Source: JADGHE01 sp035716025
Lineage (GTDB): Bacteria; Pseudomonadota; Alphaproteobacteria; Rhizobiales; Xanthobacteraceae
DNA: 64,000 bases
Direction of reading: 5' to 3'
NCBI GenBank assembly: GCA_035716025.1
Contig: DASTKH010000042.1
Location: 121,932 to 185,931, forward strand
Part shown: one piece after another, positions 23,522-31,727 of the stretch
How positions within the stretch are numbered: the stretch's first letter is position 1
How the letters are laid out: the number at the start of each line of letters is the position of its first letter
Position numbers and translations under genes: made by a program
The notes under the pieces: generated by a model
Database searches by the model: none
The model's input: the letters and a program-made list of their open reading frames with translations, nothing else
Told to the model about the DNA's origin: nothing

Positions 23522-24712
23522 ATGTCGTTTCCGCTCGAAGGGGTGAGGGTGCTTGAACTCGGCCAGATCATGGCCGGGACGTATGGCGGCCAGGTTCTTT
23601 CCGACCTCGGCGCCGAGGTCATCAAGGTGGAGACGCCGGAGGGCGACCTCGGCCGCATCCCTTCCGTCGCGCCTTATCGGGGTTGGAGCGGGCTCTTCCT
23701 CACGCTCAACCGCAACAAGCAGTCGATCGTCATCAATCTCAAGACCGACGAGGGCCGCGCGCTGTTTTATGAGCTCGTGAAAGCGGCGGACGTGGTGATC
23801 GACAATTTCCGCCCCGGTGTTCTGGAGCGGCTAAAGATCGACTATCCGACGCTTTCGGCGATCAATCCGCGCATCATCCAGTGCTCCGTCACCGGATTCG
23901 GAACCGAGGGCGCCTACAAGGACTATCCGGCCGTTGACATCATCATCCAGGCGATCAGCGGTCACATGGGGATTACCGGCGAGCCGGGACGGCCGCCGGT
24001 GCGGGTCGGCATCCCGCTTGCGGATCTGAGCGGCGGCATTTTCGCGTGCAAGGGCATCCTCGCGGCGCTCTACGACCGCGAGCGGACCGGCAAGGGCCGG
24101 CGCGTGGAACTGTCGATGTTCGATGCCATGCTCAATCTGCTCGGCTATATGGGCACGATGTGGCTCACCAACGGTGAAGTTCCGAAGCCGCCGGGATCGG
24201 CCCACGAATATTCGGTGCCATGGCAGGCGTTCCAGACGCGGGACAGCTACATCGTGGTCGCCACGCGTCAGGAAAGCTTCTGGCGCAAGCTTGCGACGGT
24301 GCTCGAAGACCCGGCGCTGTTGGAGGACCCTCGCTTCGCCACCAACGCCGCCCGGGTTCAGAACCGTGAGGTGCTGGTTCCCCGCCTCGAGGCGCTTTTC
24401 CGCACCCGCGACCTTGCCGATTGGCTGCAGCGCTTGCGCGCGGCGGACGTGCCGTGCGCGCCGGTCAACAATATCGACGGCGCGTTCGCCGAGCCGCCGG
24501 TGGCCGAGCGGGAGATGATCGTCGAATACGACCACCCGGATGTCGGCCGCGTGCGCCTTCCCGGCAATCCGATCAAAATGTCGGGCATGGAAGGGACGAT
24601 CTCGAAGCCCGCGCCGCGCCTCGGCGAACACACCGAGCGCGTGCTGAGCGAGCTCCTCAAGCTTTCGCAGCAGGAGATCGCGGCATTGCGCGCCAAGGGC
24701 GCGGTCAAATAG
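23522..24712 (+). CDS. CaiB/BaiF-family (class III) CoA-transferase
   Basis: Class III CoA-transferases move CoA between carboxylic acids (formyl-, carnitinyl-, succinyl-, benzylsuccinyl-type). The 396-aa protein has 'GVRVLELGQIMAGTYGGQVLSDLGAEVIKVE' near the N-terminus (first 20 residues from 6) and 'NRNKQSIVINLK'. The expected nucleophilic Asp139 sits in 'YPAVDIIIQAISGHMGITG', and 'RVELSMFDAMLNLLGYM' follows. The donor and acceptor are unknown. It lies 174 bp after acyl-CoA dehydrogenase and 50 bp before the next gene on the same strand, so it probably supplies the CoA ester that the dehydrogenase uses. Confidence 0.92.
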   Translation: MSFPLEGVRVLELGQIMAGTYGGQVLSDLGAEVIKVETPEGDLGRIPSVAPYRGWSGLFLTLNRNKQSIVINLKTDEGRALFYELVKAADVVIDNFRPGVLERLKIDYPTLSAINPRIIQCSVTGFGTEGAYKDYPAVDIIIQAISGHMGITGEPGRPPVRVGIPLADLSGGIFACKGILAALYDRERTGKGRRVELSMFDAMLNLLGYMGTMWLTNGEVPKPPGSAHEYSVPWQAFQTRDSYIVVATRQESFWRKLATVLEDPALLEDPRFATNAARVQNREVLVPRLEALFRTRDLADWLQRLRAADVPCAPVNNIDGAFAEPPVAEREMIVEYDHPDVGRVRLPGNPIKMSGMEGTISKPAPRLGEHTERVLSELLKLSQQEIAALRAKGAVK

Positions 24713-24762
24713 CCGGGGAGCCGCCCGAACGCGCCGCGGGCGGCAGAACGAGGGGAGGAGCA

Positions 24763-25707
24763 ATGGCCGCGCCGATCCGGATGGTGTTCGGCGGCTACGG
24801 GCCGCCGACGACGCATTTCAGCCGCGGCCTCAGAGCCATTGGCGACGGTCTCGTGGCGCGGCTCGGCGACCGGGTCGCGATCGATTACTTCTGGAATGTG
24901 ATGGACGCGGGCCTGCGGCCGACCGACATTCACCGCCTCGTCTCCGAAGGCCGGCTGACCCTCGGTTACCTGTCGACGAGCTCGCTTGCGGAGGAAACTC
25001 CGGAGGTCGCCCTCACCGATCTTCCCTTTCTCTTCGCCTCCGAAGAGGAGGCACGCGCGGCGATGGACGGGCCGCTCGGCCGCTTTCTGGCGGAGCGCAT
25101 GGAAGCGACGCATCCGGGCTTTCGCGTCCTCGGCTATTTCGAGAACGGCTTCCGGCACATCTCCAACCGGCTCCGTTCGATCCGAAAACCGGACGATATG
25201 CGCGGCCTGCGCATCCGCGCCCTCGACAGCGCCGTGCACGCCCGGGCGCTGGAACTGCTCGGCGCCGTTCCGTTCCGCATGGGCCTGCAAGAGGCGATCA
25301 AGGCGATGGCGGCCGGCGACGTCGACGCGCAGGAAAATCCGTTCGCCAACACGGTGACCTATGGCGTTCACAAGCTGCACCGGTTTCACACCGCGACACG
25401 GCACTTCTACATTTCCCGCGGCCTTTTCGTGAACCGCGCGGCCTTCGACTCCTGGCCCGCGGACATCCGGAAGGCGGTGCGCGCGGCCGTTGCCGATGCG
25501 GTTGCGAAACAGCGCGGCTTCGCTATCGCGGAAGAAGCCGAGTCCCGCCGGGCGATCGAGGCAGGCGGCGGCGAAGTGCTGGAGCTGGCCGAAGACGAGC
25601 GGGCGGCGTTCAGACAGGCGGTGCGGCCGGTCTATGCGGAGCTCCGCGCCGTGTGTGGCGCGCAGGCATTTCGCCTTCTGCCGCGCACCGACGCGGTGCC
25701 GGTCTAA
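24763..25707 (+). CDS. TRAP-transporter DctP-like binding protein without a signal peptide
   Basis: The 314-aa sequence follows the DctP/TeaA solute-binding fold: 'YFWNVMDAG', 'LGYLSTSSLAEE', 'DLPFLFASEEEARAAMDG', 'FENGFRHISNRLR', 'KPDDMRGLRIR' and 'AAGDVDAQENPFANTVTYGVHKLHRFHT' (split motifs). The start is fixed by GGGAGGAG six bases upstream, and the first residues are 'MAAPIRMVFGGYGPP', already the first beta strand. There is therefore no Sec or Tat signal, and no DctQ/DctM genes are near. The protein should stay in the cytoplasm or be exported in an unknown way. It lies inside a CoA-ester operon; a cytoplasmic acid-binding role is inferred. Confidence 0.8.
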   Translation: MAAPIRMVFGGYGPPTTHFSRGLRAIGDGLVARLGDRVAIDYFWNVMDAGLRPTDIHRLVSEGRLTLGYLSTSSLAEETPEVALTDLPFLFASEEEARAAMDGPLGRFLAERMEATHPGFRVLGYFENGFRHISNRLRSIRKPDDMRGLRIRALDSAVHARALELLGAVPFRMGLQEAIKAMAAGDVDAQENPFANTVTYGVHKLHRFHTATRHFYISRGLFVNRAAFDSWPADIRKAVRAAVADAVAKQRGFAIAEEAESRRAIEAGGGEVLELAEDERAAFRQAVRPVYAELRAVCGAQAFRLLPRTDAVPV

Positions 25708-25738
25708 CTGTCCCGAACTACGAGCGGAGATTGTCAGC

Positions 25739-26641
25739 ATGGCGCGTCAGGATGCGTTCAAGACGGTGGGTGTGGTCGGGCTCGGCCTCATCGGCACCGC
25801 GGTGTCGCTGCGTCTGATCGAGGCGGGCTTCGACGTCGTGGGCTACGACGTCGATCCGGAGCGCTGCGCGGCACTCGCCCGCAACGGCGGCGTTCCGGCC
25901 GGTTCGCTTGCGGACCTTGCCCGCGCGGCACAGCCGATCGTCACTTGCGTGTTCAACACCGAGCAGACGGAGGACGTCGTCGAGAACGTCATCGCCGCGC
26001 TCGGCGAAAATTCCGGGCGCATCGTGATCGCGACGTCGACGCTCGATCCCGACCGCGTAGAGGTGCTCGCGGCGCGCGTTGCGGCACGCGGTATCCGCCT
26101 GATCGACGTTCCGGTTTCGGGCTCGAGCGACATGGTGCGGGAGGGCACAGGGCTTGGCCTCATGGGCGGTGACCCGGTGGTCGCCGAAGAAGTGAGGCCG
26201 GTCCTCGACGCCGTGTTTCCCAAGCGCGTGCATGTGGGACGCAGCGGCAATGGCGGACGGGCGAAACTCGCGATCAACCTGATCGGCGGGCTCAATCGCC
26301 TCGTGCTTGCGGAAGGGCTGGTCTTTGCCGAGCGCATGGGGCTCGATCCGAAGGCTTTTCTGGAGATTGCGAAGCGGGCAGCGTCCTATTCGCATGCCAT
26401 GGAGGGCAAGGGCGCCAAAATGGTGAGCGGCGATTTCGTGCCGCTCGGCCGTGCGCGGCAGCACTTGAAGGACGTTCAGCTCATGCTCGATCAAGCCCGC
26501 AAACTTGGCCAGGAGCTGCCGCTCACCACGCTGCACGAAACGATTCTCAAATCGTGCCTCGCCCACGGCGAAGGCGATCTCGACAATGCCGTCGTCATCA
26601 ACGAGATTCGCCGGCGCGGCCAGACTTCCGGCGCGGCGTGA
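25739..26641 (+). CDS. NAD(P)-dependent beta-hydroxyacid dehydrogenase (3-hydroxyisobutyrate dehydrogenase family)
   Basis: The 300-aa enzyme has an N-terminal Rossmann motif ('VGVVGLGLIGTAVS', about residues 9-22). The family substrate-binding segment 'DVPVSGSSDMVREGTGLGLMGG' follows, and the catalytic Lys lies in 'GNGGRAKLAINLIGGLNR'. Members oxidise 3-hydroxyisobutyrate, tartronate semialdehyde, 6-phosphogluconate-like or related beta-hydroxyacids. The precise substrate is unclear, but its place in an acyl-CoA dehydrogenase/CoA-transferase run fits oxidation of a beta-hydroxyacid intermediate. The start at 25739 has GAGCGGAGA upstream. Confidence 0.88.
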   Translation: MARQDAFKTVGVVGLGLIGTAVSLRLIEAGFDVVGYDVDPERCAALARNGGVPAGSLADLARAAQPIVTCVFNTEQTEDVVENVIAALGENSGRIVIATSTLDPDRVEVLAARVAARGIRLIDVPVSGSSDMVREGTGLGLMGGDPVVAEEVRPVLDAVFPKRVHVGRSGNGGRAKLAINLIGGLNRLVLAEGLVFAERMGLDPKAFLEIAKRAASYSHAMEGKGAKMVSGDFVPLGRARQHLKDVQLMLDQARKLGQELPLTTLHETILKSCLAHGEGDLDNAVVINEIRRRGQTSGAA

Positions 26642-26653
26642 CGGAGCAGGGCG

Positions 26654-26866
26654 ATGCCGGGCAAACGCGTCCAATTCGACGAAGAGACGTGGAACGCCCT
26701 TGCCTTGCTCGCGCGCGACAGCATGAAAAGCTTCCAGGAGCTCGCCGACGAAGCCTTCGCCGATCTGCTCAAGAAGCACGGACGGCCGACGAGCCTGAAG
26801 GAGGCGCTCCGGCGCAGCGCACGGCTTGCCCCCGCCAACGATCCCGGCCCCAAGCGCAAGCGTTAG
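26654..26866 (+). CDS. Small ribbon-helix-helix-like protein
   Basis: This 70-aa basic protein begins 'MPGKRVQFDEETWNALALLARD', a short beta strand followed by a helix as in MetJ/Arc ribbon-helix-helix DNA-binding proteins. It continues with a second helix 'FQELADEAFADLLKKHGRP' and a Lys/Arg tail. It starts 12 bp after the dehydrogenase stop with GGAGCAGGG upstream, so it is probably cotranscribed. I recall similar short proteins from Bradyrhizobiaceae, but no target is known. It may regulate this operon or be an unrelated small conserved protein. Confidence 0.72.
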   Translation: MPGKRVQFDEETWNALALLARDSMKSFQELADEAFADLLKKHGRPTSLKEALRRSARLAPANDPGPKRKR

Positions 26867-26941
26867 CGAGGGATGGGAGCGCGAGAAGTCCCCTTCGTCT
26901 GTGCTTTCCGAGAGTTGACAGCGGTTATGAAGCGCAAAGCT

Positions 26942-29098
26942 TTAAGGGGCGTCGGGCTTCACGAGCAGCGCATCGACGATCGAAACGCCCTGGCCCTGTT
27001 CATGCACGATCACCGGATTGAGGTCGATCGCGGCAACGGCGTCTGCCTGGTCGGCCGCAAAAAGCGAGAGCCGTGCCATCAGTTCGACCAGCGCCTCGAC
27101 GTCGGCGGCCGGCGCGCCGCGATGGCGATCGAGAAGAGCAGCGCCCTTGAGTGAAGCGAGGAGGGCGCGAGCCTGCGCGTGGGAAAGGGGCACGGGCGCA
27201 AGCGCCACGTCGCCCAAGGCTTCCACCAGCACGCCGCCGAGCCCCACCATCAGCAGCGGCCCGAAGGTAGGATCCCGGTGAACCCCGAGGATCATTTCGC
27301 GGCCGGGCGGCGCCATGGGCTGCACCAATACGCCGAGGATTCGCGCGCCCGGCGCATGCTGCGCGGCGCCGTTAAGGACGCGCGCGAACGCCGCGCGTAC
27401 GTCCTGCGGATTTGCGACATGAAGGGCGACGGCTTCGGCCTCCGTCTTGTGGGGAATGTCGGGAGACTGCACCTTCAGCGCGACCGGACGGCCGAATTTT
27501 CGCGCGGCCGCTTCGGCTTCGTCGGCCGAGCGGGCGAGCGCGCCTGTTTCCCCGCCTGCGACCCCATAACGCAGTAGCAGCGGCCGCGCCTCCCATTCGC
27601 ACAAAACGCCTCGGGCCTTGGCCAGCGCCGCGGCGACGGCGTCGCGCGCCGAAGCATCGACGGCGGATTTTGCGATATCGAAAGGTGGGCGGGTCCGGGC
27701 CGCGGCATAATCGGCAAGTGCGCGCATCGCCCGCGCGCAATTGTGCATATTTGTGAGCAGCGGCACGCCGGCTTCGGAAAAAATGGCAACGCTTTGCGCG
27801 GCCGGAATGGTGTAACTCCAGAAGAACAGCGGTTTCTTCGTTTCCTGCCCAAAGGCGATGAGCTTTTCCCGCTCCGCCTCGATGGCGCGCGGCCGGCGGG
27901 TCGAGCTCACCACCATGACGCCGTCGATGTTCGGCGATCCGGCAACGAGACGGGCGAATTCGGTGTAGCCAACCTTAAAGACGGCCTGCGCCGTGACGTC
28001 GACGGGGTTTTGCGACGTCCCATAGGAGGGCAGGTGGACATTGATCTTCGCGCGCGTCTCTGCATCAAGCGGGGGCACTTCGAGCTCCGCGGCCGCGCAG
28101 GCGTCGGCAAGCCAGCCGCCGCCTCCGCCGGAGGCCGTCACGATGCCGACGCGCCGGCCCGACGGCAGCCGGTCGCGAAAGGCAAGAAAGGCGGCCGCAA
28201 GGTCCAGCATCTCGTCGAGGTCGCGCCCCTCGATCACGCCGTAGCGCGCGAACACGGCGCGATAGGCGGCCGGTGACCCGGCAAGCGCGGCGGTGTGCGA
28301 GGCCACTGCGCGCGAGCCCGCCTCCGATTGGCCGATCTTGCCGACGATCAAGGGCTTGCCGAGTCGCAGCGCACGCTCCGCGACCCGGCGGAATGTCACG
28401 GCGCTCTTGATGTCCTCGAGGAGCAAAAGAAAGACGTCCGTCCTGCCTTCGTCGAGCATATGGTCGACGAAGTCGAACGTCTCGAGGCAGGCCTCGTTTC
28501 CGGTCGTGACCACGTAGCGGAAGGGAAGACCCTTGTCGCGGCCGCGGTCGAAGAACGCAAAGCCCATGCCGCCGCTTTGGGCGATCACCGCGATCTGCCC
28601 GCGCCCCTCCGCGCCTGGCGGCATGAGCGGGCGTCCGTCCCCTTCAACCGCCGGCGAGAAAGTGGGGCAGAGCCGCGCCGCGAGGTTCGCAAAGCCTTCG
28701 GCGTTCGGCCCTGCGACCGCCATGTCGTAGCGTTGCGCGATCGCGCGGATCTCGGCCTGCATGTCCGCGCCCGCCTCGCTCCGCTCCTCGGCAAAGCCCG
28801 AGGCCAAAATGGCGGCGGCGCGAACCCCGGCTTGCCCGCACTTTTCGAGTTCGCCCGGCACGAACCGCGCCGGAATGATGAGCACTGCGAGGTCCACGCG
28901 CTCCGGCAGGTCCGCGACGGATGGATAGGCCTTGAGCCCCTGCACCACCGCTTCGCTGCGACTTACCGGATAGATGCGTCCCTCGAAGGCGTGTCCGCGC
29001 ATGACCTGGAGCACGCGGCCGCGCAGTCCGTGGGTGTCGTTCGAGGCCCCGACCACCGCGACCGCGCGCGGCCACAGCATTTTGGCGATGTCAGGCAT
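26942..29098 (-). CDS. ADP-forming acyl-CoA synthetase (acetate-CoA ligase family)
   Basis: The 718-aa protein joins the CoA-binding and ligase domains with a C-terminal ATP-grasp half, the order seen in ADP-forming acetyl-CoA synthetases. The CoA-binding Rossmann domain opens 'PRAVAVVGASNDTHG'. The middle contains 'GQIAVIAQSGGMGFAFFDRG' and the conserved His segment 'ASHTAALAGS'. The ATP-grasp part has 'KFGRPVALKVQSPDIPHKTE', 'MILGVHRDPTFGPLLMVGLGG' and 'AAIDLNPVIVHEQG'. It should activate a carboxylic acid to its CoA ester with ATP. It is the last of three minus-strand genes, downstream of two acyl-CoA dehydrogenase subunits, and probably feeds them. Confidence 0.9.
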   Translation of the reverse strand: MPDIAKMLWPRAVAVVGASNDTHGLRGRVLQVMRGHAFEGRIYPVSRSEAVVQGLKAYPSVADLPERVDLAVLIIPARFVPGELEKCGQAGVRAAAILASGFAEERSEAGADMQAEIRAIAQRYDMAVAGPNAEGFANLAARLCPTFSPAVEGDGRPLMPPGAEGRGQIAVIAQSGGMGFAFFDRGRDKGLPFRYVVTTGNEACLETFDFVDHMLDEGRTDVFLLLLEDIKSAVTFRRVAERALRLGKPLIVGKIGQSEAGSRAVASHTAALAGSPAAYRAVFARYGVIEGRDLDEMLDLAAAFLAFRDRLPSGRRVGIVTASGGGGGWLADACAAAELEVPPLDAETRAKINVHLPSYGTSQNPVDVTAQAVFKVGYTEFARLVAGSPNIDGVMVVSSTRRPRAIEAEREKLIAFGQETKKPLFFWSYTIPAAQSVAIFSEAGVPLLTNMHNCARAMRALADYAAARTRPPFDIAKSAVDASARDAVAAALAKARGVLCEWEARPLLLRYGVAGGETGALARSADEAEAAARKFGRPVALKVQSPDIPHKTEAEAVALHVANPQDVRAAFARVLNGAAQHAPGARILGVLVQPMAPPGREMILGVHRDPTFGPLLMVGLGGVLVEALGDVALAPVPLSHAQARALLASLKGAALLDRHRGAPAADVEALVELMARLSLFAADQADAVAAIDLNPVIVHEQGQGVSIVDALLVKPDAP

Positions 29099-29215
29099 GG
29101 CACGCGGTTGCCATTGGCCGGTCCGGGCGGCCGTTCGGGGAAGCCGGCGCGCCGCCCACCGTCCTCCGCTGGCGCTCGGAAGGGCACGTGACTGTGTCGG
29201 ATAAGTCGCCGCCCA

Positions 29216-30376
29216 TCACCGGAGGCCCAAGCCCCGCGCGATGATGCCGCGCAACACCTCCGTCGTGCCGCCCTGAATGGTCAGTTTCGGCGCGATTTTC
29301 GTTGCAAAGGCAAGCTGCTCTTCGAAGTCGCCACGGTTCGTGGCCTCCGGTTCGAGGAAGGCCGCGAGCTCGCGGACGCGGTTCGGCAGGGCTTGTTCCC
29401 AGATCGTCCCAAGATCCTTAACGATCGAACCCTCCACCACCGGCTCCCGGCCGGCCTGCAGCATGCCGGCGACGGAGACCGACATGCGCCGCAGCGTATG
29501 GAGCTGTGCCGTCAGGCGCCCGAGACCTTCGGCGACCCGCAGATCGGGCACCTCGCCCGCCGCGCGGATGAGCCCGATCAGGACATAGATGGTCTCGAGG
29601 AACCGTTCGGGTCCGCTGCGCTCGTAGGCAAGCTCGCTTGTTGCCTGTTTCCAGGCCTCGTCGACCGCGCCCAGAACATGGTCGTCCGGAACGAAGACGT
29701 TCTGAAATACGACTTCGTTGAAGTCGTGCAGGCCGGTCAACTGGTAAATGGGGTTGATGGTGATGCCCGGCGCCTTCATGTCCACGACGAACTGCGTGAG
29801 ACCGTGGCGCCGGTTCTCTTTGGTCGGCGGCGAGGTGCGGAAGAGACCGATGATGTAGTCGGCGTGATGGGCGTTGCTGGTCCAGATTTTCGTGCCGTTG
29901 ATCAGCCACCCGCCATTCGTCTTCGTGGCCTTCGTCTTGGCGGCAAACAGGTCGGAGCCGGAGCCGGGCTCGCTCATGCCGATCGCAAAGCACACTTCGC
30001 CGCGGCAGATGCGCGGCAGGATGCTCTGCTTCACCGCCTCCGAACCGTATTTAAGGATCGTGGGGCCGCTCTGGCGATCGGCGACGAAGTGCAGACGCGT
30101 CGGCGCATTCGCGACCCGAAACTCCTCCGTCACGACATAGCGTTCGAGATGGCTACGCTCATGGCCGCCATATTTCTTCGGCCAGGTCATGCCGATCCAG
30201 CCCTTCTGCCCGACTCGCCGGCTGAACTCCCGGCTCGCCGCATCGCCGTGAACCGCCTGCCCCGGATCGAAGGTGCCGGCTTCGATTTCCTGCGCGATGA
30301 AGGCGCGCACGTCTTCGCGCAGCGCCTCGCAATGCGGCGGCAGGCGGATGGGGTCGAATCGAAGGTCAGCCGTCAT
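29216..30376 (-). CDS. Acyl-CoA dehydrogenase, FAD-binding-type subunit of a likely heteromeric enzyme
   Basis: The 386-aa protein has the acyl-CoA dehydrogenase fold. Its middle domain has 'CFAIGMSEPGSGSDLFAAKTKA' and 'INGTKIWTSNAHHADY', and the end reads 'IQGGTTEVLRGIIARGLGLR'. Unlike the dehydrogenase at 22205, it shows no clear 'GYGYxxEYP' segment carrying the catalytic Glu. Another dehydrogenase-like gene lies immediately upstream (45 bp). This resembles paired alpha/beta acyl-CoA dehydrogenases used for steroid side chains or dicarboxylic acyl-CoA (PimC/PimD-like). Pairing is inferred from adjacency and complementary motifs. Confidence 0.88.
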   Translation of the reverse strand: MTADLRFDPIRLPPHCEALREDVRAFIAQEIEAGTFDPGQAVHGDAASREFSRRVGQKGWIGMTWPKKYGGHERSHLERYVVTEEFRVANAPTRLHFVADRQSGPTILKYGSEAVKQSILPRICRGEVCFAIGMSEPGSGSDLFAAKTKATKTNGGWLINGTKIWTSNAHHADYIIGLFRTSPPTKENRRHGLTQFVVDMKAPGITINPIYQLTGLHDFNEVVFQNVFVPDDHVLGAVDEAWKQATSELAYERSGPERFLETIYVLIGLIRAAGEVPDLRVAEGLGRLTAQLHTLRRMSVSVAGMLQAGREPVVEGSIVKDLGTIWEQALPNRVRELAAFLEPEATNRGDFEEQLAFATKIAPKLTIQGGTTEVLRGIIARGLGLR

Positions 30377-30421
30377 GGCGATTGCCGGTCAGAGGAGCGG
30401 GGGGCGGGCATGAATTTCGGG

Positions 30422-31486
30422 TCACCGCGACGCAATGAGAGGCCAGAACGCATCGGCCCCGCGCGCCGCAACAAGGTGGCCGAGCGCGACGGCCCAGTGG
30501 CTTTCGTGGCCGAAGTCGTCACGCCAGGCGAGCATGCGCAGCGTGAAACGGTGCAGCACATGTTCCTTCGTAAATCCGATCGCGCCGTGCACCTGATGGG
30601 CGATCGCGGCGCCCTCCTGTGCCGCCTCCGCGCAGCGGATCTTGGCGGAGATGGCTTCGAGCCTGACGCCCTCGTCGAAGGCCTGCGCGTTGGCAATGGC
30701 GTCGGCCGCCGAGCCGGCGGCGGCCACTGCGGCCGCGGTTTCGCCCGCAAGGCGCGCGAGATTGTGCTGCACGGCCTGGAACTTGGCGATCGGGCGCTCG
30801 AAGGCGACGCGCTCATTGGCATAACGCACGCTCATCGCGAGAACGGCTTCGAGCGCGCCCGCCGTCTGCGTGCTGCGCACGGCCGCGCCCATGAGCAGCA
30901 AAGTCGTCGGATCGAGTCCCGCAGGGGCCGGTGCAAGCGCCAACGGCCGGGCCCGCTCGAACATCAGCGTGTTCGACGGCTCGTCGGCAAGGTTCCTGCC
31001 TTCGGCGATCCGAACGGCATCGGCCTTGACGAGCGCCACGGAGGCTCCTGCGTCGCTTTCGGCCAGGACGGCAAAATGCTCGGCGCCGCGCCCGAAGGGA
31101 ACGCCCCGCGCCCGTCCGCTTAGCGTGCCGTCGGATTGAAGCGCGATGCGCTCCTTGGGCCGCGCCGGTGCGACCGTCATCGGGCCATTCGGGCTCGGAA
31201 TTCCGGCCCGCGCAAGCAGCCAGCCCGCGAGCATTGTCTCGGCGAGCGGGACCGGGACGGCGAAACGGCCGGCGACCCTGAGCGCGTCGAACCCTTCGGC
31301 CATCCCCGCGCCGCCGCCGCCGAGCTTCTCCGGCACCCAGGCGAGCGTGAGCCCGGCCTCCGCGAGCGCGCGCCACAGCGGGGCGGCCCAGGCCTCGTCC
31401 TTCGCCCGGTTGATCGTCTGAGGATCGGCAAGATCGGCCAGGATTCGTGCCGCCGTTTCGGCGACGATGTTTTCGTTCTCGTTCAC
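30422..31486 (-). CDS. Acyl-CoA dehydrogenase, catalytic-Glu-type subunit of a likely heteromeric enzyme
   Basis: The 354-aa product is a divergent acyl-CoA dehydrogenase. The N-terminal helical domain ('ALAEAGLTLAWVPEKLGGGG') and a reduced middle domain are followed by 'ANERVAFERPIAKFQAVQHNLARLA'. Near the end, 'GAIGFTKEHVLHRF' is the segment that carries the catalytic Glu in heteromeric enzymes. The start is a GTG (31486) with GGAA upstream; the frame stays open further upstream, but that part has no family similarity and would overlap the next gene. With the gene at 29216 it probably makes an alpha2beta2 dehydrogenase, and with the acyl-CoA synthetase at 26942 a three-gene catabolic operon. 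Confidence 0.85.
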   Translation of the reverse strand: MNENENIVAETAARILADLADPQTINRAKDEAWAAPLWRALAEAGLTLAWVPEKLGGGGAGMAEGFDALRVAGRFAVPVPLAETMLAGWLLARAGIPSPNGPMTVAPARPKERIALQSDGTLSGRARGVPFGRGAEHFAVLAESDAGASVALVKADAVRIAEGRNLADEPSNTLMFERARPLALAPAPAGLDPTTLLLMGAAVRSTQTAGALEAVLAMSVRYANERVAFERPIAKFQAVQHNLARLAGETAAAVAAAGSAADAIANAQAFDEGVRLEAISAKIRCAEAAQEGAAIAHQVHGAIGFTKEHVLHRFTLRMLAWRDDFGHESHWAVALGHLVAARGADAFWPLIASR

Positions 31487-31727
31487 GGCATTCCGATCGG
31501 TCCGAAGGCGCACAGTCGTGAGGGACACATCGTGGTGCGAAGTCGGGCGCTTGGCAAGCGGAGCGGGCCTGTGCGAGCGGGCTGCGCGGCGATCCGCGCG
31601 CAAGATTGTGAAATCGGCCGGGCAGTCTTCGGTTGATCGGGGCCCATCGAAGCGATAGCGTTCCCGAATAAAGATAACCGCCGCCGGGCGTAGGCCCCGA
31701 GCGGACGGCGCTGACGGGAGGAGACCA

